Notes: a model not told the origin generated them from the letters alone. A DNA stretch of 64,000 nt from Diogma glabrata (GCA_963693315.1 OY856186.1:93833127-93897126), one strand, 5' to 3'; positions 33,349-45,754 are shown, counted from the stretch's first letter. Program-made: numbers and translations.

Positions 33349-34391
33349 ATGGGTACCCAAGTAGGTTTTGCCAGATATGGACATACGGCCAAGCACTGGC
33401 CCATTAATGGTTAACAGTACTTGGCTATTGTTATTGGGCCAATACTAGAACCATTCATCGGCCGATCTATGGTTTACAGAAAATAGCCAGTATATTGTTA
33501 CCTTTGAATGGCCTAGCACTGGCCCATGAATGGTAAATATTACTTGACTATTGTTATCGTGCCATTACTGGAACCATGAATCGGCCAATCTACCGTTTAT
33601 AGAAAATTGCCCGTGCAGTTTACTTTGAATGGTCAAGCAATAGCCCGTTAATGGTTAACATCAATTGGCTATTGTTATTGGGCCAGTACTGTAGCCACGA
33701 ATTTGCCGATCTATGTCATTTTTTTTAAATTTCACTAGAGTATTATCCCTTTTAGAAATACATAGTTTGAAAAATTTCACATGTAGTTTAGTTATCGTCT
33801 TGTCGGTTGAAAGATAATGATAATATATGATAATATAATATAGAAAAGGTTGGTATATGTTTTAATTTATTTTCATTTCTATTTTATTTTAACTATTTTA
33901 CAAATAATTTATTTAAATTTATGTATCAAAATATTATTTTATATTTTTTTTAATGGCGGAGTACTGGCAGTTATGTTTGCCATTACTCAGCCATTCTTGC
34001 AACTGAACCAGTTGTATGGGGAGTTTTGAATTCTTTCCGTTAGTTTTATTTTATTTTAAATTAGTTTGTATTTAATTTATTTAAATTTACATATGATAAT
34101 AATGCATATTTTTTTTAACGGCCCAGTCATGGTTGCCAGTATTTGGTCATTACTACAATGCTGGTCATCATTATTGGCCCGTTACTAGGCCAACTGCACA
34201 ACCTTGTATGGGTCATTGCTGTTGTTTTTTCTCTGACCCATGAATGGCAACCATTTATTGTCCGAAGTTACCATCCATAAAATTATGTTAATGGCCCAGT
34301 TGTGGTTACCAGTACTCGCCCATTGCTGCATTAATGGCTGCCAGTAATGGACCATTACTGGACCAGTTGTACAACCTTTTATGGGTATGGT
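33349..34391. mobile_element. 1.0-kb element with 9-bp target duplication and internal ~123-bp repeats
   Basis: It is flanked by a perfect 9-bp repeat, ATAGTAGAT (33340-33348 and 34392-34400). The ends are loosely inverted (GTACCCAAGTAGGTTTTG against ATACCCATAAAAGGTTGT). The left part has three tandem units of about 123 bp (33385-33716) with TGGCCCATTAATGGTTA, TTGGCTATTGTTATTGGGCC and GAATCGGCCGATCTATGG words. The right part repeats GGCCCAGT..TGGTTxCCAGTA words. The middle shares CACTAGAGTATTATCC, TTTAGAAA and TTAGTTATCG with the element at 50171-50779, so the two are related. The 9-bp duplication suggests Mutator-like mobilisation. Confidence 0.85.
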
Positions 34392-34497
34392 ATAGTAGAT
34401 AAGAATCTTAAAATAACTACTTGTTGTCTATTTATAACGGTTATAACTATGAGCTTTGGAGTCTAGACGCTTGTACTATATAGATCAAATATTATTG

Positions 34498-34614
34498 ACC
34501 AGCAGTCAAATTCTGTAATTGTGAAGCGGTGAAGTGATAAGTTTTTTAATGAAAAGAAACGAAGAAATTTTTATCACTTCACCGCTTCACAGTTACAGAA
34601 TTTGGCTGCAGTTC
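34498..34614. repeat. Long hairpin, CACTTCACCGCTTCAC stem
   Basis: CAGTCAAATTCTGTAATTGT then GAAGCGGTGAAGTGATAA is mirrored by TTATCACTTCACCGCTTCAC then AGTTACAGAATTTGGCTG, giving about 38 paired bases around a 35-base loop. Confidence 0.85.
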
Positions 34615-35076
34615 GACATAATATTAATATTGTACTAATTTGAAAATCGTTGCAGAGTGCACTGAGAAAACAGTTTTGGTTATTTAACGTATAAGTATAT
34701 ATCAGTAAATTTGACTGAAAATTACGTACGAATCGAACCAGCGTAGGCATAAGTAACCTTAACTAAATTGAACAAGTAAAATCAAGTGAGATGCAACGTA
34801 AAAACATCAATTTACGGTTTGTACGGTAAAGAAAATTTTACGTAGGTCACCAGTTAATATTTCGAAATGTATGCAACACAAACACTTAATTCGTTGATAA
34901 CAAAGTAAATATTTAGTACGTAAAACAACACACGATAATTAAGAAACACGTATGTGTCTTAAAGAAAATTAAAGAAGTTCTTATAAATTGTACGCTAAAT
35001 AAGATTTGCACATGTTGAAGTTTTATTAACAATACGGTATATAGGTAAGTATAAAGTTTTCACTTGATTATTGATA

Positions 35077-35197
35077 AGTATAGCCGAGCAGAAATTAGTT
35101 AGGGAAAGTCTGAATATATTCGGACCTAAACAGTCCAAAAAGGCCAAGTCTTATTACGACAATCTGATATGGGCCTGTTCCGGACTTCTATCTACAA
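35077..35197 (+). mobile_element. Solo left end of CCGAGCAGAAATT-type element
   Basis: AGCCGAGCAGAAATTAGTTA, then CAGTCCAAAAAGGCCAAGTC, and TCTGATATGGGCCTGTTCCG match the left end of the copy at 50171. The copy is cut where the inverted LINE tails begin. Confidence 0.75.
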
Positions 35198-35202
35198 ACA
35201 TT

Positions 35203-35515
35203 TAAAAAAAGCGTCCATCAACACCTCAGAACGCATGTTGTTGTAGGACCTAGGTATCAAAAGGGAACTATGTGCTGTTGTGAAACATATTGTAATTCCT
35301 AGTGTGTTCTTCCAAATGACACCCCACTAGCAAAAGTAAAAAAATCTATTTTATGCCTCTTTCTAGATGGCGGTAATTTGGAAGAACACTTTTTTTTAAC
35401 AAAAAGCGTCGGTGTAATAGGAATTACAATATGTTTCACAACAACACATAGTTTCCTTTTGATACCTAGGTCCTACAACATGCGTTCTGAGGTGTTGATG
35501 GACGCTTATTTAGAC
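35203..35515. mobile_element. Head-to-head pair of jockey-like LINE 3' ends around a mini-element
   Basis: GCGTCCATCAACACCTCAGA then ACGCATGTTGTTGTAGGACC, CTAGGTATCAAAAGG and AAACATATTGTAATTCCTA occupy 35203-35300. The same sequence occupies 35395-35515 in reverse. The two are almost identical over about 100 bp. Between them lies an 88-bp piece with its own ends, GTGTTCTTCCAAATGA and TAATTTGGAAGAACAC. Confidence 0.85.
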
Positions 35516-35677
35516 CTTTGAAAATTTTGCTCTTGGGTTTAATTTTCGTTTTAAATTTAAGAATCTTTTTATCATTTTGAATATCTTTAATTTTTTTACC
35601 CATCTAGCTCGATTTTTTCATCTCTGCCCCAAAAACAAAGACTTACGGTTATTAAACTCTATATACGCTATTTTTTT

Positions 35678-35727
35678 TAATAAAAAGTGTTGTGTTGTAG
35701 GAATTACAATATGTGTCACAACAACAG
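35678..35727 (-). mobile_element. 3' scrap of jockey-like LINE fused to RTE-like LINE
   Basis: On the minus strand it reads GTTGTTGTGACACATATTGT then AATTCC and AACACTTTTTATTAAA, the LINE 3' tail. Within a few bases the plus strand continues directly into the RTE-like endonuclease relic (GAATCCATGAAACAGCG). Confidence 0.65.
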
Positions 35728-37150
35728 AATCCATGAAACAGCGAAAGGATACACTCTTTATTATTGCGGTTATCATAACGGAGGAGAATTTGGAGTTCGC
35801 TTTATTATACACCGTCGCGTGAATCAGCACGTTATCGACTTCTGCCCAATTAATATGTGGTTATGCACACTGAGAATCCGCACGCAAAAATTCAATGCAA
35901 CGATCGTCAATGTTCATGCACCTACTGAAGATAAATTAGATGATATTAAGGACCTGTTCTTCCTAGAACTCGAAGAAGTCATCAATAACATCCCGCGGCA
36001 TGATATAAAAATCGTGGTAGGTTACTTTAATGCTCAAATTGGTAGGATTGCAGAACTTAAAACACATATCGGCCCTAACAGCTTGCATCATACCAGTAAC
36101 AATAACGGTTTTCGCGCAGCCGAGCTGGCTATGATGTATGATCTAGTAATTTCCAGCACTTTCTTCCTTCACAAGAGAATTCACAAGGCAACGTGGAAAT
36201 CAAATTACGGAAGAACGGAAAATCAAATCGATCACGTCATGATCTCTAAGAGACACTCTACAAGTATAACTGACGTTCGATCATACAGAGTTGCTGATAT
36301 GGTTATCGATCATATGCTTGTCATCTTTAAGTACAAGTGCAAATTATCATCTACATTTAACAGACAAGCAAAAAAGACCGTGCGGTGAAATGTCGAAGCA
36401 TTTAAACATCCGGAAACACTGAATAGACATCAGGAAATAATAAAACAAAACATAGAAGAGCATAACATCTCTTCTGAGATTTCATTAAACATACAAGAAG
36501 AATGGCAAACGCTTCAATCAACCATTATAGCTGCAGCACAAACTACAATCGGAAAACGACCACCGAAATCACACAACGAATGGTTTGACGACGAGTGCCG
36601 CCAATCCGTTGAACATAAACAAAAACTGCGAGACAAATGGCTAACAAGGAACAACCGAAGATCCCAAGCTGATTATCTATGCGCCAGAAAAGCCTCAGCA
36701 CAACTTCTACGTAAAAAGAAACGCGAACACATGAAGAGCTGCATCGAAAACATCAACCAACATGCGGTCAACGGAAATTCAAAAGAGTGCTTTGCCAATG
36801 CACGGAGTCTGACAAAAGATTTCCACCCAAGATCTACAGCCATCAAAAATTAAAATAATGAACTCACAACAAGTGAACGTGATGTGCTGGCAGTGTGGCG
36901 ATCCCACTTTCAAGACCTACTGAATAGGACGGATTAAGTTCATCCTATTCGAGCAATTGCTCTATCAACTGAGGAGATATTTGTCCCTTACCGAGCAATA
37001 GAAGAAGTGGAAGCTGCGATTAAAAACTGAAAAATGGCAAATCACCAGGTTTCGATGGAAGTCCTGCAGAACTTTTGAAAAATGGAGGAGCAGCTCTGGG
37101 GCTAGAGTACACGATAAGAAACAGCCGAATTGAGACACAAAACTGCATAA
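35725..37150 (+). pseudogene. RTE-like LINE relic: endonuclease intact-looking, RT deleted
   Basis: The frame to 36388 encodes HETAKGYTLYYCGYHNGGEF, VNVHAPTEDKLDDIKDLFFL, HDIKIVVGYFNAQIGR and ENQIDHVMISKRHSTS, most of an AP-type endonuclease. It is over 85 percent identical by eye to the copy at 42660-45697. The catalytic-region VGDFN is changed to VGYFN. A TGA at 36386-36388 replaces the Trp codon of RWNVEAF. The linker region then continues with small gaps to NGGAAL near 37100, where roughly 150 codons of the RT palm and fingers are missing, and resumes at EYTIRNSRIETQNC. At about 37150 an unrelated piece interrupts it, after which NKSNQVLGYAD follows at 37829-37865. It is non-functional. 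Confidence 0.92.
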
Positions 37151-37828
37151 AACTGTGGTCTAAGTCAACATTTGAAAAAAAATGAGTTTATCCGTTATAT
37201 CGCATCAAATTACATCAAACTATATTATTCGAATGTAATTTGTACGATATTGTCAAAAAAGACCCGTTATAGAGTACTTGTTATTTCAACAAAAACATAA
37301 TTCATCTAGAGTTAATTATGATAGTAATCTAAGACAAAATTTGAAGAAAAATAAACAAAAAAGTCGAACAAAATGTCAAAAATAATTGCCAAAACGTTGT
37401 GTTGCAAAGTATTTATATTGTCGGACCATAGGCCCATAAAAATGAGCTGTTCCTCCTAAATGTCAAAATTGCTTTTTATGCTTTTTTAATTGAAAGTTAA
37501 TGGTGACAAAGTAATGAGTTGGGAAAATAATTAATATATAACATTAGAATTTCTAAGTTTGCTTTTGCGTTAAGTCATTTATACGCCGTTCAGTTAATTA
37601 TGAAAATGGTCTAAGTCAATTCAAACTGTAAACAGCATATTTCGGAATGAGATTTTTACAAAGTTTGACATGCATAATAAACTTTCATTATTGAAGACTA
37701 GCAAAGCCCTAAAATAAAATTTTTCATAATAGAGAAATGTTTTTTAATTTAATCATTTGCAAACCTTTATATATCTCAAAACAAGAAATGTATGACTTAG
37801 ACCACTTTCATAATTATGGGCACATATA
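37150..37828. mobile_element. DNA element inserted in the RTE-like relic
   Basis: LINE sequence is continuous on both sides (AAAACTGCATA before, TATATAATAAATCTAATCAA after), so the roughly 670-bp insert is certain. Its ends share GTGGTCTAAGTCA plus ACATTT in inverted orientation (37155 and 37803). A third inverted word, TAATTATGAAAATGGTCTAA, lies inside at 37594. The flanking TATA suggests a TA duplication, but the exact ends are uncertain. Confidence 0.65.
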
Positions 37829-37866
37829 TAATAAATCTAATCAAGTTCTTGGCTACGCAGATTTTT
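37829..37866 (+). pseudogene. RTE-like relic resumes (YAD block)
   Basis: The frame reads NKSNQVLGYADFF, matching NKSSQILGYADV of the long copy. Similarity stops right after the YAD. Confidence 0.8.
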
Positions 37867-40800
37867 TTAAAGAGAGAGTAAGACGAATATCAAAATTTTT
37901 TATAGGAAAAAATATTTTATAGGTTTGGAATTGTAACACTTCACCATTATTTTTAATAAACATCTAATTTTATTATATATTTTTTTTTTTTTTTAAAAGT
38001 CATGGAAAGTAAAAAAAAGACATAGAATAAATAAAAGTCTTCATCATTTTTTCTTTTCGCACTTATATGATTTTCATATCTTCTATTTCACAAAATAAAA
38101 AAGACGAGAAAAAAAGACTAATGGAGAATGACCTTTAACTGTAACATTTTACCAAAGATTCGTCAATGGCTGTTGTTGTGATTTAAAAGAATAAAATAAG
38201 GCTATATAGCCAAAAGTGACAAACCGGAAGTTGCAAAATGACTATAAACATTACAAACACAATATGCTCTAAATTTCAACAAAATCAACTGAGTGTTATA
38301 GAAGTTTAAAAAAACAGTTGTTCAACGATCCACAGACATCCTCCCCGACGCCTTTGCCAAATTTTGAAAAAGCTCATATTTTCTATATTCAAATAAACCC
38401 GAATGCGTTTGCAGCTCATTTTAATTCAAAACTTTCATCAAGATTTCATGCGTAACGAAAATAACACCTATTTTTTAAATATTCTTAAAAACTCAAAAAG
38501 TAAGATAGCAATTGTTTACACAAATGTTATTATAAATTGTTGACATGATGACAAATAAATGGCAGGTAAATGATCTTGATAACGTTATTTATTCTCGTAA
38601 TATTTGCAAGAGCTGATTTTCAGTTTTTTGGAAACCACTATAAAACAAATGAACCGATTTTGTTAGACCGGGCTGTAAGTCACATCGATTGTGACCATTG
38701 CCGTTAAAATCGACACATCCGTTGTTGAGAAAGCGTTGGACAAAAATTTTTCTACATACAGCGATACATACATACCTACACACACACACACACACATACA
38801 GACTGCCAGCTAAAAATAGTCTAAACGAATTCAGGAGGTCATGAAACGTTAAAATATCATAAAAATTCCCGATTTCGAAAAACGACCCAAAAACAATAAC
38901 TTCCCAAATTAGACCAGTCAAATTAGCTTTTTTGAGGAAAAAATTAGTAACAGGATGAAAACTATTGGATAAATAAGAAAATATTGCGCAAATGATCGGA
39001 AACAAAAATTAAAGGTGCTCCGAGTTGCGGTGGTGAAATGGGGTGAGCTTTTAGGGGTAGAAAATGGTTTTTCATGATTTTCAGCGAAACTAGACCTTCT
39101 ATCGAAAAAAGTTTAAAGCAAAAGTTGTAGGTAATAAAAAGATCTATAACTTTTATATCGGTCATTTTTTCACATAACCTAAAATTTGCCAACGGTTGAT
39201 TCGGTTGGCACAAAAGTGGTTATCTGGTGACCAAATTTTTAAATATAAAAACACAAACATATCATACAGTAGTTTTATGTTATTTTCATGACACTCTTCA
39301 ATTTATTATTTTAAAAAAAGATTTTTATAGCACGAAAACTCGGCAAAGTTCATAATTATGTAGGGTAAAATAAATGAGTTGACGTAGGGTAAAATAAATA
39401 AGTTAAATACTAAACATTGTTTTAAATTCCGAAATTGTGAAATTTTGATTTAATCGTTATGTATTTTAATCGTTCTTTATTTCTACTACCCTTCTTCATG
39501 TATGCCAGGAATTGCCTTAAAATTTCCTGTGATTAAAATAAAAATTCTTCTGATATTTTTGGCTGTTAAAAGGTTATTTAAATAATAAAACAAATAAAAT
39601 ATGTATTCATAACGTTAAAATTAAAATTAAAATATTGGCGCTTCTTAGTCAAATAACGTAAGCTAAATCAAAAGAATATTTATTTCGCGTTCTTATTTAC
39701 TAATATTCATAAAATAATCTCATGACTCCATTGTGTTTGGAATGAAAATATAATTCTTAAAAAAATAATTTAAACTCTTCCCATTCACCGTTGGTAGGTC
39801 ATTTTTATTATTTTTAAATTAAATATTTTACAAATAATACAATTTTAAATACGTGGTTTTAATAATAACCGGCGAGTTAAACCAACCATAAAGAAAAGCA
39901 AATGGATGATGAGCGTAATGGTATAATATACTTTTTTTCGAAAAATAATTTCCTATTTAATATGAATAATTAATTATTACGATACCGTTTAAAAAAATCA
40001 TTTTTTAAGTGGATTAATATTTATAATAACAAAACCAATTTACTTTAATTTTTTATGTTACAATAACGAAATAATACCTATAGAATCGATTAGCGTCTGG
40101 AGGGTGATGCACAATGTATGTTATTGTTATAATAATTCAAATTTTTTTATTTTAATTTTATAACTGGAGAAAAGCATTGGTTTTAATGTGAATACAATGT
40201 TTGGCTATTTTTCAATCACACTTCACAACCCAAACCACAATGAACCACGCCACCCTGTATAAAATCATAAACAAATAAAAAAATTTAAAGCATAAAAAAA
40301 AGATTTATTTTGTAGAAAGTCGTTCAAAATTGAAGATCAATAATGTATTGATTTCAAGGTATACAAAATATTCATACAACTAAATTAATAATTATACAAT
40401 TTCTCAATAAACAATCATCGCATATAATATAATTTGATCAATTTCAGCAATAACATCACATATTTCAACCTAATTGTATCTTTTGAAAACAATCAAAAAA
40501 AATTATTTCAATTATCGAGGTTATAATATAATTATAAAATTACCATAATTATTTACATTGAATTATCTTTAAATTTACAATTAATATTAAATTCCACACC
40601 TACAACCTTCCAAGAATTCGAAAAAGACAATAATAAATTTTTAAGAACTAAACCGATAAATACAATTTGATTACGTTGTTGGAAGATTTGTATAAAAAAT
40701 CCATTTACCAAGTATTTGAAAAATAAACAAATTAAAATTGATTAACGAAGTCATTTTATATTGAATTATTTTTTGATTTATGTTAACATATATTTGGATC

Positions 40801-41515
40801 ATACAACAATTTTGGTTGATTTTCATATTATTTTATAGTCAAAAATTAAATATGCTGGTATGTTTACAACTGACGTTTCGAAGAACAATTGCTGAATGGA
40901 ACTGATGTTGGAACATTTATTAGAATAAATCAACAACAAAACAATTATCATGTTCCATGCAGCATATCTTCGGGGAACCGGTTTGAATCACTGCTAAACT
41001 CTGGAGCGGGCCTAGCCTATTATGTAAGTAACTTCATTCAGGCTTCAAGAAAAGGCCTGGTGTCAAAATTTGATTGGACCCTTTGATTAGATTTCCGTGT
41101 AAGCTGTCCTCAAGTGTTACTCGTCTGTATTAATTTTATCACTTCACTCAATTTTTTGGTACCGGCTCTTTTCTAATTTATCAGTATATTGACTAATGTT
41201 TTGGTTAACTGGAAAACTAAGACGTTGACTCCCGCTTTATTGAAAAACACTTTGATCTGAATTGCAATCGGGTGTGGGTTCTCTGAATTCAACCACTTCT
41301 CACTCAACAGCCAACAACCTTAAGCTGGAAATACATTTGCAGAATTCTGCATGCAGCAAAATTAGAACACGTGTTGTTTGTTCTATGAGAGCAATTACAT
41401 GTAAAATTCTGAAAGATATCTCTAATTCTAATTTCGCTGTGCCTCGGCAGAGCTACAACATTAATGTTTTTATATGGCAACGATTGAATTATTTTCTTTT
41501 ATATTTTAATTAAAA
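37867..41515. other. AT-rich stretch with a CA microsatellite and possible old repeats
   Basis: A short (CA)n lies at about 38770-38797. Around 38240-38500 and 38590-39200 the higher-complexity text (for example CCTCCCCGACGCCTTTGCC and GTGCTCCGAGTTGCGGTGG) looks like dispersed insect repeat DNA rather than exons. The long frames there (minus 38589-39005 and 38962-39213) lack recognisable domains. 39240-40860 is essentially plain A/T. 40861-41500 is somewhat GC-richer with two short plus frames, neither recognised. Confidence 0.4.
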
Positions 41516-41544
41516 ATAATTTTTTTCTTTAAATTGCGACAACT

Positions 41545-41610
41545 GTCAATTATAGAAAAGTATTTAATAAAGTATACTTTATTAAATAGTTTTCTATAAT
41601 TGACAAACAA
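41545..41610. repeat. Short palindrome
   Basis: CAATTATAGAAAAGTATTTA then ATAAAGTATACTTTATTAAA and TAGTTTTCTATAATTG form a 55-base near-perfect palindrome. Confidence 0.75.
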
Positions 41611-41624
41611 ATTTAAATATAAAT

Positions 41625-41935
41625 ACGAATTGTATAATAATTTATTTAAAATAAATTTAATAAGTTTTGCTTTAACAAGTGTTTTTAAATAATATTTTGT
41701 TACATGTTTCAACCATAAATGGTTATTGTCAAACATTTGAAAATATTATAAAATGTTAATATTTAATATAAAAATATATAATATTAAATATTTTTTGTTA
41801 ATATTTTCAAATGTTTGACAATGACCATTTATGGTTGAAGCATGTAACAAAATATTATTTAAAAAAAGTTGTTAAAGCAAAACTTATTAAATTTATTTTA
41901 AATAAATTATTATACAATTTATTTAAAGAACTTGG
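41625..41935. repeat. AT-rich foldback with ~115-bp arms
   Basis: The left arm (about 41632-41745) contains TTGTATAATAATTTATTTAA, AAGTTTTGCTTTAACAA, GTTACATGTTTCAACCATAA and ATGGTTATTGTCAAACATTT. The right arm (about 41800-41930) is its inverse. The 76-codon minus frame at 41506-41736 falls within it and is not a gene. Confidence 0.85.
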
Positions 41936-42394
41936 AGACCAAACCATTATTATTTTAATTTATTTAACCAAATTAAAATTTTTTTAAATGTTTATTAGTA
42001 CGAACTTTGATTATTACGAAAATTATAAAAAAAATAAATAAAAAAATTCTGCATATCTATTTTAGATGCAAATATGCACGCAGTGCTGCGTGTAGAATTT
42101 CTGAACATGTATTTTGAGCATTAATGGACAAAAATATAACGTAGAATTTTACGTTAAAACCCATATAAATGTAATTCGTCAGCTCGTTTAATCGTCCACG
42201 TTTGTGTTTATTCACAACCGAACTAAACAATATCTTGTATAACTTGAGTTTGGTGTTAGTTGACACCATATGGTGATCCAAATAGAAGTTCAACTGAGTA
42301 AAAATTTCGATTGCTAACGGCAACCCATAGCTTTTAAATCTGGTAGTATGATGGTGTTTGAACAAGCACTTTGATCAATCCCTCAATTCTTTCT

Positions 42395-42440
42395 TTGCGT
42401 CACTGCTTTGCGTCACTGCTTTGAGTCACTTTGAGTCACT
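42395..42440 (+). repeat. Short tandem repeat (CTTTGCGTCACTG / CTTTGAGTCA)
   Basis: Four to five adjacent units of CTTTG(C/A)GTCACTG or CTTTGAGTCA. Confidence 0.8.
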
Positions 42441-42659
42441 TATATATGTTTAATTTTTTGATAATTTATTTGCAGATCACATCTGTACCTAGTTGATTAT
42501 AGAAGAAATTGAATCATCTTTCCTTAAACCGAATTCGAATTTAAAAAACCTTGATATTCCGTTCTTTACTCGTAATTAGCTTTGTTTGGTGTCCGTCTTT
42601 CTGCTTGTAACTTATGTTTGAAGATTCTCAAAATAAGGACCCATTTATATAAAATTCTT

Positions 42660-45600
42660 TTAAGGTTTACTTGTAGCTTCGTCACTAGGGACGAAAGTTT
42701 TTCTCAGCTTCCAATCGTCTCGTTCCATGACCAGTTGACCCCAGTTTCGACATCTTATATCACGAAGGTCTTGGATGATGTCATCACGCCAGCGTTGTCT
42801 AGGTCTTCCTCTTCGACGAACACCAGCTGGTTGTTGTTGGGACGCTTTTTTAATCATTCTATCTAATGGTGCCCTTTCTACATGACCAAACCATCTAATC
42901 CGGTTAGATTTAATGAATCCGATTACATCGCAGCCTCCAAGAAGCTGTCTGATTTCATGATTCATTCGGATTCTATACTGATTTTCAGCAACTTTACATG
43001 GACCATAAATTGTTCGTATGACTTTCCTCTCGAATGTTGATGGAATTCTACAATCGGAGGAAGTCAGTGTCCAGCTTTCGCTTCCAAAAGTAAGCACAGG
43101 TCGAATTAATGCTTTGTAAAGTGTGAGTTTGCACGACTGCGAAAGATGTTTGGATCGCAAAAGTTTTGAGTATGCGTAGAAAACTCTGTATGCGGCTGAG
43201 ACACGAGCTTTAATATCTGCCTGCATGTCATTTGACGATGTTATTACAGACCCGAGGTATTTGAAGTTTTCTACACGTTCCACTTCATAGTCGCCAGTAT
43301 TCAGATTGCCGGGAGGTATATTCCTGGATGTTGTTAAAAGTTTAGTCTTGCCGGTGTTAATGCATAATCCAAGTCGTTTAGCATTTCTTTCAAGCTGAGA
43401 GAGACTATCCTTGATATCGCTTGTTCTACGTCCGAGAAGCACAATACATCTGCATAGCCAAGAATTTGACTAGATTTGTTAAATATACAGTTTTGTGTCT
43501 CAATGCGGCTTTTTCTTATCGCGTACTCAAGCGCCAAATTAAATAGTACGGGTGCGAGTGCATCACCTTGTCGAACACCTGATGTTATATCAAAAGAGTC
43601 AGAAACTGACCCTTCGATTACTATTCTACAGTTTGATCCCGATGTTGTGAGTTTGCACAGAGAAACAAGTTTCTCTGGAATACCAAGGCATATGAGTGCA
43701 GACCAGAGGTTGTCGCGGATGATGCTATCATATGCTTGCTTGAAGTCAACGTAGAGCTGGTGAATGCTGATGTTGTACTCCCAACATTTTTCCAGAATCA
43801 TCCTTAAGGTAAAATATTGATCTGTGGTTGAACGGTTGGGACGAAAACCACACTGATAGTCGCCGATGATAGATTCGGCAAACGGGATGAGCCGAGCGAG
43901 TACGACATTAGCTAGTATTTTATATGCAGTGTTCAACAGTGCGATTCCACGATAATTTGCACACTTTAGGCGGTCACCTTTTTTATGTAGCGGAACAATG
44001 AGAGCTGTTTTCCATTCAGCAGGTAGTTCTTCTTGGTCCCAGATTGCAAGAATCAGATCATATATACGTGAGACCAGAGCTGCTCCTCCATTCTTAAGTA
44101 GTTCTGCAGGGATTCCATCGATACCTGGTGATTTGCCATTTTTTAATTTTTTGATGGCAGCTTCCACTTCTTCTATTGTTGGGTAAGGGACAAAAATCTC
44201 CTCACTTGACGGAGCAATTGCTCGAATAGGATGAACTTCGTTCGTCCTATTCAGTAGGTCTTGAAAGTGGGATCGCCATACTTCCAGCACATCACGTTCA
44301 CTTGTTGTAAGCTCGTTGTTTCCATTTTTGATGGCTGTAGATCTTGAGTGGAAATCTTTGGTCAGATTCCGCGCATTGGCAAAACACTCTTTCGAATTTC
44401 CATCAGCCCCATGTTGGTTGATGTTTTCGATACAGCTCTTCATGTGTTCGCGTTTCTTTTGCCGTAGGAGTTTTGCTGAGGCTTTTCTGGCGCATAGATA
44501 ATCAGCTTGGGAGCTTCGGGTGTTTCTTGTTAACCATTTTTCTCGCAGTTTTTGTTTGTGCTCAATGCTTTCGCGGCACTCGTCATCAAACCATTCGTTA
44601 CGTGATTTCGGTGGTCGTTTTCCGATTGTAGTTTGTGCTGCGGATATGATGGTTGATTGAAGCGTTTGCCATACTTCTTGTATGTTTAATGGCATCTCAG
44701 ATGGGATGTCATGCTCTTCTATGTTTTGCGTTACAATTTTCTGATATCTATTCAGTGTTTCCAGGTGTTTAAATGCTTCGACATTCCAGCGCACGGTCTT
44801 TTTTGCTTGCCTATTAAATGTAGATGATAATTTGCACTTATACTTAAAGATGACAAGCATATGATCGGTGTCCATATCAGCACCTCTGTATGATCGAACG
44901 TCAGTTACACTTGTAGAGTGTCTCTTAGAAATCATGACGTGATCGATTTGATTTTCAGTTCTTCCATCATTTGATTTCCACGTTGCTTTGTGGATTCTCT
45001 TATGAGGAAAGAAAGTGCTAGAAATTACTAGATCATACATCATAGCCAGTTCAGCTGTGCGAAAGCCGTTATTGTTACTAGCATGATGTAAGCTGTTAGG
45101 GCCGACATGTGTTTTAAGTTCTGCACTTCTACCAATTTGCGCATTGAAGTCACCTACCACGATTTTTATATCATGCCGCGGGATGTTATTGATGACTTCT
45201 TCGAGTTCTAGAAAGAACAGGTCTTTAATGTCATCTGCTTTGTCTTCAGTAGGTGCATGAACATTGATGATCGTTACATTAAATTTTGGCGTGCGGATTC
45301 TCATTGTGCATATCCGCATATTAATTGGGCGAAAGTCGATAACATGTTGATTCACGCGACGATGTGTGAGAAAGCCAACTCCAAATTCTCCTCCGTTTTC
45401 ATGACCGCAATAGTAGAGAGTGTATCCCTTGGCTGTTTCGTGGATTCCACTCCCTGGCCATCTTAGTTCTTGTAACGCCACTATATCCAGTGTATAGCTA
45501 TTGATTTGGTTTGTAAGTTTCAGTAGATCTCCTGGTCTTCTAAGGCTTAGCACGTTCCAGGTTCCCATTTTTAAATCGTAGTCCGGGTACAGTTTCCGAG

Positions 45601-45697
45601 GTCGTTCTAATAATGAATCCGAGATAATCCGAGGCCTGTGTACAGAATTCATGACAAGTAGTTTTTTACGGAAATGGGGTGTTAGCCCTTCGCCCAA
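42660..45697 (-). pseudogene. RTE-like LINE polyprotein (endonuclease + RT), near-complete, frameshifted
   Basis: The first frame (45697 to 43334, 787 codons) starts MGEGLTPHFRKKLL. The endonuclease (about residues 45-280) shows GTWNVLSL, ALQELRWPG, INVHAPTEDK, VVGDFNAQIGR, ENQIDHVMIS and DTDHMLV, with all the usual acidic and His residues. The RT (about 480-780) shows AAIKKLKNGKSPGIDGIPAE, CGFRPNRSTTDQYF, YVDFKQAYDS, SGVRQGDALAPVLFNLALE and LGYAD. Right at YADD the frame shifts by one base (near 43440), so it reads YADV. The second frame (43442 to 42660) continues with LLGRRTSDIKDSL, NTGKTKLL, RWFGHVERAPLDR and RRRGRPRQRWRDD. It encodes target nicking and cDNA synthesis for element movement. 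The family has two other relics here (8985-9480 and 35725-37866). The last 13 residues differ from the relic's LIAQTAK end. Confidence 0.93.
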
Positions 45698-45754
45698 CCC
45701 AAATTTTCGTGAATGGGTTCGTTCTGCATCTTAAGGTCACCAGAAACAACCTTT

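Noticed and set aside
38589..39005. 138-codon minus-strand frame with hydrophobic stretches
   Set aside because: It crosses a CA microsatellite (giving VCVCVC) and dispersed-repeat-like DNA, and has no recognisable domain.
43476..45466. Several plus-strand frames (43476, 43998, 44316, 45257)
   Set aside because: Antisense shadows of the LINE coding sequence.
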